DNA of 64,000 nt, taken from the NCBI RefSeq assembly GCF_030657435.1, contig NZ_JAUTWS010000005.1, forward strand, positions 205,053-269,052, read 5' to 3'. This DNA is from Paracraurococcus lichenis (lineage in GTDB: Bacteria > Pseudomonadota > Alphaproteobacteria > Acetobacterales > Acetobacteraceae). The notes under the pieces were generated by a model. The model did no database searches and was not told where the DNA came from. It saw only the letters and a program-made list of their open reading frames with translations. Positions 19,789 through 29,920 of the stretch are shown here, in pieces. The position numbers were made by a program, and so were the translations under genes. Each line of letters starts with the position of its first letter. The first letter of the stretch is position 1.

Positions 19789-20709
19789 CTAGACCTCCAG
19801 CCGCCGGGCGATGGAGCGGACGAGGAAGAAGGCGACGATGTTGGCGAGCAGGATCGCCACCACGCCGCCGGCCGAGCCGCCGCCGACATCGAATTGCAGC
19901 AGCGCCCGGGCATAGATCAGGAAGGCGAGGTTGGTCGTGGCATTGCCGGGGCCGCCGGAGGTGGTGACGAAGATCTCGGCGAAGACGGTCAGCAGGAAGA
20001 TGGTCTCGATCATCACCACGACGCTGATGGCGCGGCCGAGATGCGGCAGGGTGATGAAGAGGAACTGCGCCACCGGCCCGGCGCCGTCCATCCGCGCGGC
20101 CTCCTTCTGCTCGTGGTCCAGCGACTGCACCGCGGTCAGCAGGATCAGCAGGGCGAAGGGCAGCCACTGCCAGGCGACGATGACGATGATGGCAAACAGC
20201 GGGTATTCGGCGAACCAGTCCACCGGCTCCATGCCGACCGCGCGCGCGAGGGACCCCAGCACCCCGTAGATCGGGTGCATCATCAGGTTCTTCCAGACCA
20301 GCGCGCTGACCGTCGGCATGACGAAGAAGGGCGAGATGGCCAGCACCCGGGCGATGCCGCGCCCGGGGAAGGGCTGGTCGAAGAGCACCGCCAGGAGCGT
20401 GCCGAAGCCGACCGTGATGACCAGCACCGATCCCACCAGGATCAGCGTATTGGTCAGCGAGACCCAGAAATCCGGGTCGGTCACCAGGAACTCGTAGTTC
20501 TCGAGCCCGGCGAAGCCCGAGACCTCCGGGTTCAGCAGGTTGTAGCGCTGGACCGAGAACCACAGCGTCATGACCAGCGGCACGATCATCCACAGCAGCA
20601 GCACGCCGACCGAGGGCGCGAGCAGCGGGAAGGCGCCGCGGCGCCGGGCCTCGGGCGCCGTCGCGGCGACGCCGCTGCCCGGCCGGAGGGCGGAGGAGGA
20701 CATGCCCAT
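19789..20709 (-). CDS. smoF: Hexitol ABC transporter permease (MalF-like)
   Basis: A 306-residue inner-membrane permease with six helices and an EAA loop reading EAARMDGAGPVAQFLFITLP. The first 30 residues are polar, with helix 1 beginning at LLAPSVGVLLLW. ATG 20709 is used; a second Met three codons in (20703) is equally possible. It forms the heterodimeric channel with SmoG and follows the binding-protein gene by 13 bases. Confidence 0.92.
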   Translation of the reverse strand: MGMSSSALRPGSGVAATAPEARRRGAFPLLAPSVGVLLLWMIVPLVMTLWFSVQRYNLLNPEVSGFAGLENYEFLVTDPDFWVSLTNTLILVGSVLVITVGFGTLLAVLFDQPFPGRGIARVLAISPFFVMPTVSALVWKNLMMHPIYGVLGSLARAVGMEPVDWFAEYPLFAIIVIVAWQWLPFALLILLTAVQSLDHEQKEAARMDGAGPVAQFLFITLPHLGRAISVVVMIETIFLLTVFAEIFVTTSGGPGNATTNLAFLIYARALLQFDVGGGSAGGVVAILLANIVAFFLVRSIARRLEV

Positions 20710-20722
20710 CCCCTCCGACGTC

Positions 20723-22042
20723 CTACTTCGGGTAGCCGGCCTGCCGCATGGTCCGCTCGGTCGCCGATTCGGCGGTACGCAGCGCCTGCTCCACCGCCGT
20801 GCCGGTCAGCGTTGAGGCGATGGTCTGCCCGACCTGGGTGCCCAGCCCCTGGAATTCCGGGATGGCGACGAATTGCGCGCCGGTATAGGGGCGCGGGTTG
20901 CGGGTCTGCGCGCTCGGGTTCGCGCTCATAATCGCCTTCTGCACGAAGCCGGCGAAGGGCGCGACCTTCTGGTAGTCCGGGCTGTCATAGGTGGATTGCC
21001 GCGTGCCCGGCGGCACCGCCACCCAGCCATTCTCCTGCGCGACGAGCTTCACATAGTCCTTCGACGTCGCCCACAACACGAACTTCCGCGCGGCATCCTG
21101 CTGCTTGGAAGTCGCGGGGATCGCCAGGTTCCAGCTCCAGAGCCAGGTCGGGCCGCCGGTGAACTCGCCGGTCGGCATGGGCGCGAAGCCGACCTTGTCC
21201 GCCACCTGCGACTGCTTGGTGTCGTAGAGCAGGCCGGCCGCGACGCTGGCATCGATCCAGATGCCGCAGCGGCCGCCGGCGAAGAGCGCGAGGTTCTCGT
21301 TGAAGCCGTTGGAGGTGGCGCCGGGCGGGCCGTAGTCGCGGAGCGAGGTGCTGTACCAGGTGACGGCGTTGCGCCAGGCCGGCGTGTCGAGCTGCGGCTT
21401 CCACTGCGCGTCGAACCACTGGCCGCCGAAGGCTGTCACCAGCGGCGTGACGAAGGCCATGTTCTCGCCCCAGCCCGGCTTGCCGCGGAGGCAGAGGCCA
21501 TAGGTCTGGTTCGCCTTGTCGGTGATCTTCGCCGCGATGTCGCGGATCTGCGCATAGGTCGGCTCGGCCGGCATGGTGATGCCGGCCTTCTGCAGCAGGT
21601 CCGTGCGGTAATAGGTCATCGCGCTCTCGGCATAGAAGGGCAGCGCGTAGAGCTTGCCGTCATGGCTGATGCCGGTGCGGACGGGGGCGAGGATGTCGTT
21701 GGCGTCGTAGGCGGCGGGGAGGTTGTCGAAGGGCGCCAGCCAGCCCTGCTTGGCCCAGATCGGCACCTCGTAATTGCCGATCGTCAGGATGTCGAATTGC
21801 CCGGCCTTGGTGGCGATGTCGGTGGTCAGCCGCTGCCGCAGGACGTTCTCCTCCAGCACCACCCAGCGCAGCTTCACGTCGGGGTTCTGCTGCTCGAAGC
21901 GGCTTGAGAGCCGCTGCATGACCACCATGTCGCCGTTGTTGACGGTGGCGATGGTGACCGTGGCCTGGGCCAGGGCGCGGCCGCCCGGCAACAGCGCGAC
22001 GGCGAAGGCAGCGAAGAGCGCGGCGAGGCGACGCCTGGACAT
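20723..22042 (-). CDS. smoE: Sorbitol/mannitol ABC transporter substrate-binding protein
   Basis: A 439-residue periplasmic solute-binding protein of the extracellular family 1 type. The signal peptide (MSRRRLAALFAAFAVALLP) ends near ALAQ at residue 26. The mature protein starts ATVTIATVNNGDMVVMQRL, as in SmoE/MtlE, and contains the conserved hinge region YALPFYAESAMTYYR. GGGGAGGAA lies eight bases before the start. It captures hexitols for SmoFGK. A promoter-like pair of boxes lies about 65-95 bases upstream. Confidence 0.92.
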   Translation of the reverse strand: MSRRRLAALFAAFAVALLPGGRALAQATVTIATVNNGDMVVMQRLSSRFEQQNPDVKLRWVVLEENVLRQRLTTDIATKAGQFDILTIGNYEVPIWAKQGWLAPFDNLPAAYDANDILAPVRTGISHDGKLYALPFYAESAMTYYRTDLLQKAGITMPAEPTYAQIRDIAAKITDKANQTYGLCLRGKPGWGENMAFVTPLVTAFGGQWFDAQWKPQLDTPAWRNAVTWYSTSLRDYGPPGATSNGFNENLALFAGGRCGIWIDASVAAGLLYDTKQSQVADKVGFAPMPTGEFTGGPTWLWSWNLAIPATSKQQDAARKFVLWATSKDYVKLVAQENGWVAVPPGTRQSTYDSPDYQKVAPFAGFVQKAIMSANPSAQTRNPRPYTGAQFVAIPEFQGLGTQVGQTIASTLTGTAVEQALRTAESATERTMRQAGYPK

Positions 22043-22105
22043 CGATCGGTTCCTCCCCTGTGCCGGCGCCCTGGCGGAGCCGACTCGGTTGCGATACTCC
22101 GCCTC

Positions 22106-22135
22106 TTATCAACGCGACAGTCGCGAGCCCGTCAA
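22106..22135 (-). promoter_or_regulatory. Probable promoter of the smoEFGK operon
   Basis: Read on the minus strand, TTGACG (22135-22130) and TGATAA (22111-22106) are separated by 18 bases and sit 64 bases before the smoE start. This suggests smoE and the genes behind it can be transcribed independently of mtlK. No regulator gene of the operon is visible in the window. Confidence 0.5.
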
Positions 22136-22237
22136 GCACAGCGACCGCCCGGACCGACTCTCCGCGCTAACGATTGCCGGCGGAATGCGTTGCATGCCGA
22201 ACGGCTGGCCTCCCGGTGCAACCCGCGGGAGGTCTGG

Positions 22238-23719
22238 CTAGAACCCCGCCTCGCGTGCCGCGCGCCGCAGCGTCTCCAGGCTCCCCACGGCGTAGAGCGA
22301 GCCGAGCCAGTGCCCGACCGCCGCAGCCAGCCGTGTGTCGTCGGCCAGCTCGCCGAAGAGCGGGCGGATGCCGAGCAGCGGCGCCGGGTCCGGCCCGCCC
22401 TCGATCGCCTTTTCCCGCAGCAGCGCGGCGAGTGGATGCTTCACCTCGATGGGCGCGCCCTGCTCGTCCTCCCCGCGCACCCGGCGGAACCAGGCGGCCA
22501 GCGCCAGGGCCAGCAGCCCGACATCCCCGCCCATGCGCAGCCGGTCGCGGATCGGGTCCACCAGCACGTTGATCGGCGCGTCGGTGTTCACCCGCTCCAC
22601 CGTGTCCCTGATGGCGGTATTGGCGAAGCGCTCGATCAGGGTGCGCTTGTAGTCCGCGAGGTCGATGCCGGGCACCGGCGGCAAGGTCGGCCCGGTCTCG
22701 CGGTCCATCAGCGCCGCCATGTAGGCGCGGAAGAGCGGGTCGGCCATGGTCTCGTCGATGGTGACATGGCCCGCGAGACGCCCGAGCCCGGCGATGGCGA
22801 GGTGGCTGGCATTCAGCAGCCGCAGCTTCATGAACTCGTAGGGCGCGACATCGGCGACGAATTGCGCGCCCACCTCCTCCCATGCCGGGCGGCCCTGGGG
22901 GAAGCGGTCCTCGATCACCCATTGCCGGAAGGTCTCGGCGAAGACCGGCCAGCGGTCGGCGATGCCATGCCGCGCGCGGAGTTCCTCGACCTGCCCGGGC
23001 TGCGTCACGGGCGTGATGCGGTCCACCATGGTATTGGGGAAGGCGACCTCGGCGCGGATCCAGGCGGCGAGCGCCGGGTCGCGTGCCTCGGCCAGGTCCA
23101 GCACGGCCTGGCGCAGCACCTCGCCATTGTGCTGGATGTTGTCGCAGGTCAGCGCGGTGAAGGGCGGCAGGCCGGCGGCGCGGCGGCGGCGGAAGCCCTC
23201 GACCAGGATGCCGATGGCGCTGCGCGGCGCCTCGGGCGTCGCCAGGTCCTGCCGGATGGCGGGATGCTCCGGGTCGAGCCGCTTGGTCGCGCGATTGAGG
23301 CAATAGCCGTTCTCGGTGACCGTCAGGCTGACGATGCGGATCGCCGGGTCCTGCATGGCCGCGAGCAGCGTGGCGGAGGACTCGCCCGCGAAGAGCACGC
23401 CGGCGAGCGCGCCGATGACGGTGACGGTCTCCGCCTCGCCGCTGCGCTCGACCAGCGTGTAGAGGCCGTCCTGCGGCGCCAGCGCCTGTTCCATGGCGCG
23501 GTCGCCCGGCAGCAGCCCGGCGCCCAGGATGCCCCAGCGCAGCGCATCCGGCCGGCGCTCCATCAGGTCATGGGTGTAGCGGGCCATGTGCGCGCGGTGG
23601 AAGCCGCCGAGGCCGAGATGGACGATGCCGGGCGCGACGGCGGCGGGGTCGTAGGCCGGCACCTGCACCGAGGCAGGCAGGGCGGCCAGGGTGCGGCGGT
23701 TCAGCTCGATGGCGGTCAC
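22238..23719 (-). CDS. mtlK: Mannitol 2-dehydrogenase, polyol-specific long-chain family
   Basis: A 493-residue NAD-dependent dehydrogenase converting D-mannitol to D-fructose (and probably D-arabitol to D-xylulose). The nucleotide-binding GLGGFHRAH lies near residue 35, and the catalytic KLRLLNASH (Lys, Asn, His spaced as in the family) is intact. GTG 23719 was chosen because it gives the family N-terminus MTAIELNRRTL and has CGGAG nine bases upstream; the frame extends to 23776 without family similarity. It is first in the hexitol gene run, separated from smoE by 195 bases. Confidence 0.92.
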   Translation of the reverse strand: MTAIELNRRTLAALPASVQVPAYDPAAVAPGIVHLGLGGFHRAHMARYTHDLMERRPDALRWGILGAGLLPGDRAMEQALAPQDGLYTLVERSGEAETVTVIGALAGVLFAGESSATLLAAMQDPAIRIVSLTVTENGYCLNRATKRLDPEHPAIRQDLATPEAPRSAIGILVEGFRRRRAAGLPPFTALTCDNIQHNGEVLRQAVLDLAEARDPALAAWIRAEVAFPNTMVDRITPVTQPGQVEELRARHGIADRWPVFAETFRQWVIEDRFPQGRPAWEEVGAQFVADVAPYEFMKLRLLNASHLAIAGLGRLAGHVTIDETMADPLFRAYMAALMDRETGPTLPPVPGIDLADYKRTLIERFANTAIRDTVERVNTDAPINVLVDPIRDRLRMGGDVGLLALALAAWFRRVRGEDEQGAPIEVKHPLAALLREKAIEGGPDPAPLLGIRPLFGELADDTRLAAAVGHWLGSLYAVGSLETLRRAAREAGF

Positions 23720-24016
23720 GGCGCTGGCTCCGGAATGGCGGCCGCGACCTAGCGCGGCGCCGCCGGTAGACGCCATGCCGGCAGCGATCCGTAGCGCGGA
23801 ATTTTTTTCAGCACGGCACGGAAATGCCCATCGCGCCAGACCGGCAGGGCGCGATGACCGATGCGATCGTGCCTATCGGCGCGCCAAGCGGGTCGCCGGC
23901 GCTTGTTCCGCCGCCTCGCCGCGCAGCAGGTCGGGCCTGCCGCGGCGGCCCCCGGCAGTTCCGGGATGGGCCGGGGGAGGCGTCGCGGCGCGGCCGCCGC
24001 GGCCGCGCCGCCGGCG
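23720..24016. other. Non-coding gap between mtlK and the MscS gene
   Basis: About 300 bases upstream of mtlK and just beyond the stop of the minus-strand channel gene. It includes one A/T-rich patch (GAATTTTTTTCAGC near 23799-23812) that may belong to the mtlK promoter. I see no convincing gene or structured RNA here. Confidence 0.4.
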
Positions 24017-26479
24017 TCACTGCGCCGCCTGCGCCAGGTCGGGATCCGGGGCGCGCGGCTCGGCCGGGCGCTCGACCAGCACCATGGGCTGCGGGCGCGG
24101 GATCATGATGCCCAGTTCGTCAAAGCGCTGCTTGATCCGCCGGTTGAACTCCCGCGCCACCGGCCAGCGCGCCGCCGGCTCGGTCTTCACCCGGGCGCGG
24201 ATCGCCACCCCGTTGTCGGCCAGCTTCTCCACGCCCCAGACATCAATGTCGTCGCGGATCAGCGGCTTCCACTTGGCCTCGCCGCGGATCTCGGCGCCGA
24301 TCTCCTTCAGCGCCGCCACCACGCGATCGGTGTCCTCGGAATAAGCCACCGTCACGTCCAGCACCGCAAAGCTGAAATCGCGGGTCATGTTGGTCACCGT
24401 CGTCACCGCGCTGAAGGGCACGATGTGCACGCTGCCATCCGTCGCCCGCAGCTTGATGGAGCGGATCGAGAGGTGCTCGACCACGCCCGAGAGGCCGCCG
24501 AGCTGCACCACGTCGCCGACCGCGACCGCATCCTCGAGCAGCAGGAAGACGCCGGTGATGACGTCCCGCACCAGCGTCTGGGAGCCGAAGCCGATGGCCA
24601 GGCCGACCACGCCGGCGCCGGCCAGCAGGGGCGCGACGTTGATGCCGAGCTGGGCGAGGGCGTTCAGCACCACGAAGACCAGGATCACCACGCCGAGGAC
24701 GGTGCGCAGCATCGGCAGCAGGGTGCGCACGCGGGCGCTGCGCGCCGCCTGGCTGTCGCGCGACAGCCGGTGCAGCCGCCGCTGGATGGCGGAATTCGCC
24801 GCCTCCCACACCACCAGCGCCATCACCAGCGTCACGCCGATGGAGGCGAAGGTGTCGAGCAGCCGGCGGCCGAGCGTCCCCGGCTCGAACCAGGCGAGGC
24901 TGTTGAAGCCCCAGACCTCCAGCAGCAGCACGACAGAGGCGCCGCCGAGCAGGGCGGAGACCAGGGTCTTCAGCAGTGGCACGTATTGCGCCGCACGGAC
25001 GGCGAGGCCCGGGAAGCGCTTCGCCATCTCCGGCCCCGGATGCAGCACGCGGTCCATGGACCAGGCGATGCCCTCGTCCAGCGCCTTGGCGAGGCCGACG
25101 ATCAGCACCGTCAGCACCGTCCCGACCGCCAGCCGGTGCAGGCCGTTCTCCAGCGCCAGCGCCCAGACCGCCCAGGCGACGATCAGCCAGAGGATGACGA
25201 GGACGTGCCAGATATCGGCAAGCTGGTCGCGGGCGCTGCGCAGCAGGTGGCGGGTGCCGGTCGCTTCCTCGCCGGCCGGCAGCGGGTCGGCGCGGAGCAG
25301 GGCGGCCACCGCCTCCCGCTGCTGCAGCACGATGCGGGCGAGCAGCAGGGAGATGACCAACAGGGTCAGGTTGATGATGGCGTCATAGGCCGACCAGGGC
25401 AGGCCGAGCAGCAGCCCGGCCTCGGCCAGGGTATAGCCGCCGAGGCCGACCAGCATCAGCCGCCGCAGCCAGCGGATGCCCCAGACGGCGGCGGCATTGC
25501 CGCAGGGGATCAGCCGCAGGTGGTCGGAGGCGGGGGAGAGCAGCATGCGCGCGACGGCGAAGGCGATGCGGGCGCCCATATAGGTATGCGCCATCATCAG
25601 CCCGACCAGCCGCGTGGTCGGCAGCGGCTGCATCAGGCCGAAGAGGCCATAGACCGCGAGGCCGAAGGCGGCGATCGGCAGCAGGTCCACCAGCAGCCGC
25701 CCCAGCACCAGCGGCGCCCGCTTCAGCCAGGCCCAGGGCGTGTCGTCCGCCTCCAGCGCCATGGTGTCCAGCCAGCGCCGTGGCCGGGTGACGACGCGCA
25801 CCATCAGCCATTCCGCGCAGAGGCCGAGCGCGGTCAGCACCAGCAGCTTCCAGGCGGCATCCAGCAGCCGGGTGCGGGAGACCGGGTCGCGGACCAGGTC
25901 CTCCGCGGCGTCCCAGAGCGCCGGGAGGTCGGCCATGGAGCGGATGCCGTCCAGCGCCTCCTCCGCCACCGCCCTGACACGGCCGGAGAGGCCGGCGAGG
26001 ATCTGCGCGCCGACGGTATTGGGGGCGATCAGCGGGTCGGGCGCGGCGGGGGGCGTGGCCGGGGCCGCGCCAGGCGCTGCCCCTTGGGCTCCCCCTTGGG
26101 CCGCCGGGGCGGGGGCCGGGGCCGCGGCGGGCGGCGGGGTCGCCTCCGCTTCCGACCCCTCCGCCGCCGGGGCATTGGTCGGGGCGGGGCTCGCTGCCGC
26201 CGGGGCCGGCGGCGGGCCGGCCGGCTGCACCGCGGCGGGGGCCGGCGCGGCCCGGCCGGCGGCGGGTTGCGGCGCGGCATGGGGTGGCGCGCTCCGGCTG
26301 GCGGCGGCCAGCGCCTCCAGCGTGCGGAGGAATTCCGCCCGCCGCGCGTCGTCCCGCAGCAGCGCGGCGGCCCGTTCGAGGTCGGCGCTGGTCAGCCCGG
26401 CCGGCTGCGCGATCGCCGGCCGGCCGCCCGGCCCCGGCAGCAGGAGCAGGCCGAGGAGGAGGATGCGGAGAAGTCTCAT
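24017..26479 (-). CDS. MscS-family mechanosensitive channel, large YbiO-like type
   Basis: An 820-residue channel that should release solutes when membrane tension rises. A signal peptide (MRLLRILLLGLLLLPG) is followed by a periplasmic stretch that turns into a long Ala/Pro-rich linker (about residues 60-145). Then come many membrane helices and a C-terminal MscS core. The core has the pore and gate block GVVGLAIGFGSQTLVRDVI followed by FLLLEDAVAVGDVV, and the soluble beta/vestibule domain with VPFSAVTTVTNMTRD. The size and extra helices match YbiO/YnaI-like proteins. It is monocistronic; the divergent HIG1-like gene starts 128 bases away. Confidence 0.88.
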   Translation of the reverse strand: MRLLRILLLGLLLLPGPGGRPAIAQPAGLTSADLERAAALLRDDARRAEFLRTLEALAAASRSAPPHAAPQPAAGRAAPAPAAVQPAGPPPAPAAASPAPTNAPAAEGSEAEATPPPAAAPAPAPAAQGGAQGAAPGAAPATPPAAPDPLIAPNTVGAQILAGLSGRVRAVAEEALDGIRSMADLPALWDAAEDLVRDPVSRTRLLDAAWKLLVLTALGLCAEWLMVRVVTRPRRWLDTMALEADDTPWAWLKRAPLVLGRLLVDLLPIAAFGLAVYGLFGLMQPLPTTRLVGLMMAHTYMGARIAFAVARMLLSPASDHLRLIPCGNAAAVWGIRWLRRLMLVGLGGYTLAEAGLLLGLPWSAYDAIINLTLLVISLLLARIVLQQREAVAALLRADPLPAGEEATGTRHLLRSARDQLADIWHVLVILWLIVAWAVWALALENGLHRLAVGTVLTVLIVGLAKALDEGIAWSMDRVLHPGPEMAKRFPGLAVRAAQYVPLLKTLVSALLGGASVVLLLEVWGFNSLAWFEPGTLGRRLLDTFASIGVTLVMALVVWEAANSAIQRRLHRLSRDSQAARSARVRTLLPMLRTVLGVVILVFVVLNALAQLGINVAPLLAGAGVVGLAIGFGSQTLVRDVITGVFLLLEDAVAVGDVVQLGGLSGVVEHLSIRSIKLRATDGSVHIVPFSAVTTVTNMTRDFSFAVLDVTVAYSEDTDRVVAALKEIGAEIRGEAKWKPLIRDDIDVWGVEKLADNGVAIRARVKTEPAARWPVAREFNRRIKQRFDELGIMIPRPQPMVLVERPAEPRAPDPDLAQAAQ

Positions 26480-26607
26480 GCGGCGGGGAGCAAGCCCATG
26501 GGGCCGGCCGGGTCAAGGATTCCCTGCCGGACATGCGGCCAGGGGCGGAACAAATCGGCGTCGCGGCCGGGCATTGCGGTTTCCCCGCGCTCCTCTAGAT
26601 GGTCTCC

Positions 26608-26802
26608 ATGACGACCCTCCTCACGATCCTCGTCGGCATCGGCATGCTCGCCACCGTGGGCGTCCTGCTGGCCGGCATGCTCGGCATCACCAGGTCGGAC
26701 GGCACCGGGACGCGGTCCAACACCCTGATGCGATGGCGCGTGGTGCTGCAGGGGGTGACGCTCGCCCTCTTCGCCCTGCTGCTGTTGCTCAGCCGACACT
26801 GA
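26608..26802 (+). CDS. Twin-transmembrane HIG1-domain-like small protein
   Basis: A 64-residue inner-membrane protein with two helices joined by a short polar loop (GITRSDGTGTRSN) and then LMRWRVVLQGVTLALFALL. This layout is typical of the HIG_1-like twin-transmembrane proteins of alphaproteobacteria, relatives of mitochondrial respiratory supercomplex factors. A respiratory role is therefore inferred, not shown. ATG 26608 was preferred over 26599, which adds three residues. It precedes etfBA on the same strand, but a separate promoter lies between. Confidence 0.7.
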   Translation: MTTLLTILVGIGMLATVGVLLAGMLGITRSDGTGTRSNTLMRWRVVLQGVTLALFALLLLLSRH

Positions 26803-26812
26803 GCCGGCCGTT

Positions 26813-26842
26813 TTGACAGCCCGCGCCGGCCCGCCCTATTTT
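26813..26842 (+). promoter_or_regulatory. Promoter of etfBA
   Basis: A consensus -35 box TTGACA (26813-26818) and TATTTT (26837-26842) are separated by 18 bases, giving an untranslated leader of roughly 120 bases before etfB. These boxes stand out in a GC-rich background. Confidence 0.6.
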
Positions 26843-26970
26843 GCCGCGGGTTTGCGCGGGGCGGACCACCGCGCCGCCGGGTGCGGCGGCGGCCTGGGTG
26901 CCGGAGACCAACTCCCGGCCGGCTGCCGGCCCGCGGGATGCAGCAACAACACTGGGAAACGGCAGAGGCG

Positions 26971-27720
26971 ATGAAGCTCCTCGTCCCCGTCAAGCGGGTG
27001 GTCGACTACAACGTGAAGGTCCGCGTCAAGGCGGACGGCACCGGCGTCGAGACCGCGAACGTCAAGATGTCGATGAACCCCTTCGACGAGATCGCGGTCG
27101 AGGAAGCGGTGCGGCTGAAGGAGAAGGGGGTGGCGACCGAGATCGTCGCCGTCTCCGCCGGCCCCACCGCCTGCCAGGAGCAGATCCGCACCGCGCTCGC
27201 CATGGGCGCCGACCGCGGCATCCTGATCGAGCATGACGGCGTGCTCGAGCCGCTGGCCGTCGCCAAGCTGCTGAAGGCAGTGGTCGAGAAGGAGAGCCCC
27301 GAGCTCGTCATCCTCGGCAAGCAGGCGATCGACGACGACATGAACGCCACCGGCCAGATGCTGGCGGCGCTGCTCGGCTGGCCGCAGGGGACCTACATCT
27401 CGAAGGTCGAGGCGGCCGATAGCGGCCTCAAGATCACCCGGGAGGTGGATGGCGGCCTCGAGACGCTGCAGCTCCGGCTGCCGGCGATCGTGACGACCGA
27501 CCTCCGGCTGAACGAGCCGCGCTACGCCTCGCTGCCCAACATCATGAAGGCACGCAAGAAGCCGATCGCGACCATGAAGCCGGCCGATCTCGGCGTGGAC
27601 GTGACGCCGCGCCTGACGGTGGTGAAGGTCGAGGAGCCGGCGAAGCGGCAGGCCGGCAAGAAGGTCGGCTCGGTGGCCGAGCTGGTGGACAAGCTGCGCA
27701 ACGAAGCGAAGGTGATCTGA
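26971..27720 (+). CDS. etfB: Electron transfer flavoprotein beta subunit
   Basis: A 249-residue subunit that binds AMP and, with EtfA, carries electrons from acyl-CoA and other dehydrogenases to ETF-ubiquinone oxidoreductase. It begins [20 protein letters not shown] and contains the beta signature around [22 protein letters not shown] 26971 has GCAGAGGCG immediately upstream; the open frame reaches further but has no family similarity. The stop is two bases before the etfA start. Confidence 0.95.
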   Translation: MKLLVPVKRVVDYNVKVRVKADGTGVETANVKMSMNPFDEIAVEEAVRLKEKGVATEIVAVSAGPTACQEQIRTALAMGADRGILIEHDGVLEPLAVAKLLKAVVEKESPELVILGKQAIDDDMNATGQMLAALLGWPQGTYISKVEAADSGLKITREVDGGLETLQLRLPAIVTTDLRLNEPRYASLPNIMKARKKPIATMKPADLGVDVTPRLTVVKVEEPAKRQAGKKVGSVAELVDKLRNEAKVI

Positions 27721-27722
27721 GC

Positions 27723-28652
27723 ATGGCGGTCCTGGTTCTGGTCGACCACGACGGGTCGGCCGTGACGCAGCCGACGCGCAGCACGGTGGCGGCGGCGCAG
27801 AAGCTCGGCGAGGTGCATGCGCTGGTCCTCGGCGCCGAGGCGGCGGCGCAGGCCGCGGCGAAGCTGCCGGGCGTGGCCAAGGTGCTGCACTCCGCCGCGG
27901 CGCAGTACGCGAATGGCCTGGCGGAGCCGATCGCGGCCCTGCTGGTTGCGCTCGCGCCGAACTATTCCCACCTGCTCGCCCCGGCCTCGGCCGCGGGCAA
28001 GAACGTGATGCCGCGCGCTGCGGCCCTGCTCGACGTGCAGGTGCTCTCCGATATCGCCGGCGTGGTGGATGCCGATACCTTCGTCCGGCCGATCTATGCC
28101 GGCAATGCGCTGGCCACCGTGAAGTCGGCCGATGCGAAGAAGGTCATCACCGTCCGCGCCGCCAGCTTCGACCCGGTGGCTGCCGAGGGCGGCAGCGCCG
28201 CCATCGAGGCCGCGCCGGAGGTGGCCGATCCCGGCCTGTCGCAGTTCCTCGGCGCCGAGATCGTCAAGAGCGAGCGGCCGGAACTGACGGCGGCGCGCAT
28301 CGTCATCTCGGGCGGCCGCGCCATGGGCTCGGCCGACAATTTCCACATCATCGAGAGCGTGGCGGACAAGCTCGGCGCCGCCGTCGGCGCCTCCCGCGCC
28401 GCGGTCGATGCCGGCTATGCGCCGAACGACCACCAGGTCGGCCAGACCGGCAAGATCGTGGCGCCGGAGCTCTACATCGCCGTCGGCATCTCGGGCGCCA
28501 TCCAGCACCTGGCCGGCATGAAGGACAGCAAGGTGATCGTCGCCATCAACAAGGACGAGGAGGCACCGATCTTCTCGGTGGCCGATTACGGCCTGGTCGG
28601 CGACCTGTTCAAGGTGATGCCGGAATTCGAGGCCGAGCTCGGCAAGAAGTAA
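27723..28652 (+). CDS. etfA: Electron transfer flavoprotein alpha subunit
   Basis: A 309-residue FAD-binding subunit of ETF. The FAD-binding C-terminal half is intact, with [37 protein letters not shown] and [12 protein letters not shown]. It forms an operon with etfB, and a strong hairpin 18 bases after the stop ends the transcript. As in many alphaproteobacteria, the next gene is a 3-hydroxybutyryl-CoA dehydrogenase. Confidence 0.95.
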   Translation: MAVLVLVDHDGSAVTQPTRSTVAAAQKLGEVHALVLGAEAAAQAAAKLPGVAKVLHSAAAQYANGLAEPIAALLVALAPNYSHLLAPASAAGKNVMPRAAALLDVQVLSDIAGVVDADTFVRPIYAGNALATVKSADAKKVITVRAASFDPVAAEGGSAAIEAAPEVADPGLSQFLGAEIVKSERPELTAARIVISGGRAMGSADNFHIIESVADKLGAAVGASRAAVDAGYAPNDHQVGQTGKIVAPELYIAVGISGAIQHLAGMKDSKVIVAINKDEEAPIFSVADYGLVGDLFKVMPEFEAELGKK

Positions 28653-28669
28653 GGCGATGCGCTGACGAG

Positions 28670-28704
28670 AAGGCCGCCCGACGCTCCGCGTCCGGCGGCC
28701 TTTT
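28670..28704 (+). terminator. Rho-independent terminator after etfA
   Basis: AAGGCCGCC and GGCGGCCTT pair with an inner GACGC/GCGTC stem across one C-C mismatch and a three-base loop, followed by TTTT. It lies between etfA and hbd. Confidence 0.8.
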
Positions 28705-28722
28705 CCATATGGAGTGGACGAG

Positions 28723-29601
28723 ATGGCAGAGGTGCAGAAACTCGGCGTCATCGGCGCCGGCCTGATGGGCAACGGCATCGCGCATGTGGCGGCGCTGGCC
28801 GGCATTCCGGTCGCGCTGGTGGATGTGAACCCGGCGGCGCTCGAGAAGGCGCTGGGCACCATCGGCAAGAACCTGGAACGGCAGGCCAGCAAGGGGACGA
28901 TCCCTGCGGCTGCGAAGGCGGAGGCGCTCGGCCGGATCAGGGCCGGCACCGACTATGCCGCCTTCGCCGAGTGCGACCTGGTGATCGAGGCCGCGACCGA
29001 GAACGAGGAGATCAAGAAGAAGATCTTTGCGAGCCTCATCCCGAACCTCCGGGCGGATGCGCTGATCGCCTCCAACACCTCCTCCATCCCCATCACCCGC
29101 CTCGCCGCCGCGACGGACCGCCCCGCGCGGTTCGTCGGCATGCACTTCTTCAACCCCGTGCCGATGATGAAGCTGGTCGAGGTCATCCGCGGCCTGGCGA
29201 CCGATGATGCGACGGTGGCGACCGTGACCGCGCTGGCGCAGAGGATGGGCAAGGAGGTGGTGGCCGCGGCCGACTACCCCGCCTTCGTCGTCAACCGCAT
29301 CCTCTGCCCCATGCTGAATGAGGCGATCTTCGCGCTCATGGAGGGCGTGGGCGATGTGCGGGCCATCGATGCGGGGATGAAGCTCGGCGCCAACCACCCG
29401 ATGGGGCCGCTCGAGCTTTCCGACTTCGTCGGGCTCGATACGCTCTATTCCGTGCTGAAGGTGCTGCACGAGGGGCTGGGCGACCCGAAATACCGGCCCT
29501 GCCCGCTGCTGGCGAAGTATGTCGAGGCGGGATGGCTCGGCCGGAAGAGCGGCAAGGGGTTCTACGACTACAGCACGAACCCGCCGACGCCGACGCGCTG
29601 A
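28723..29601 (+). CDS. hbd: 3-hydroxybutyryl-CoA dehydrogenase
   Basis: A 292-residue NAD-dependent enzyme interconverting 3-hydroxyacyl-CoA and acetoacyl-CoA in short-chain fatty acid or butanoate metabolism. The NAD site is [12 protein letters not shown] (9-20). The catalytic region includes [23 protein letters not shown] and [19 protein letters not shown] 28723 has GGAG eight bases upstream; GTG 28714 is an in-frame alternative. It converges on the ParDE pair, with only four bases between the stops. Confidence 0.93.
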   Translation: MAEVQKLGVIGAGLMGNGIAHVAALAGIPVALVDVNPAALEKALGTIGKNLERQASKGTIPAAAKAEALGRIRAGTDYAAFAECDLVIEAATENEEIKKKIFASLIPNLRADALIASNTSSIPITRLAAATDRPARFVGMHFFNPVPMMKLVEVIRGLATDDATVATVTALAQRMGKEVVAAADYPAFVVNRILCPMLNEAIFALMEGVGDVRAIDAGMKLGANHPMGPLELSDFVGLDTLYSVLKVLHEGLGDPKYRPCPLLAKYVEAGWLGRKSGKGFYDYSTNPPTPTR

Positions 29602-29605
29602 GCGC

Positions 29606-29920
29606 CTACGGGAGGAACAGGGCGGCGAGGTCGCGCCGCCCGTCCACCACGGCGACAACCTCCACGCGCCCGACAGGGACGCCTTCCCGGTCGGGCAGGA
29701 TGGCGTAGAGGACCAGCACGGTCCCGATGACCAGCACCCGCGCATCCGCGGCGATGTCGGGCCGCGCAGGGCCGAGGCGCGGGAAGCGGCGCAGCGCCTG
29801 CATCCGCCGGTGGATGCCCAGCACCACCCGGTCGGCCGCGTCCGGATTCCCCTCCGCGATGAAACGCCAGAGGTCGCGCAGATCCTGCTCCGCGCGCGGC
29901 GTGAGGAAGAGGTCAGCCAC
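29606..29920 (-). CDS. parE: ParE/RelE-family toxin
   Basis: A 104-residue RelE/ParE-superfamily toxin. It begins LFLTPRAEQDLRDLWRFIAE, typical of ParE, and has the core pattern RRFPRLGPARPDI with LVIGTVLVLYAIL near the end. ParE proteins inhibit DNA gyrase; RelE-type members cleave mRNA, and sequence alone does not settle which applies. It overlaps the antitoxin gene by eight bases. Confidence 0.82.
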   Translation of the reverse strand: MADLFLTPRAEQDLRDLWRFIAEGNPDAADRVVLGIHRRMQALRRFPRLGPARPDIAADARVLVIGTVLVLYAILPDREGVPVGRVEVVAVVDGRRDLAALFLP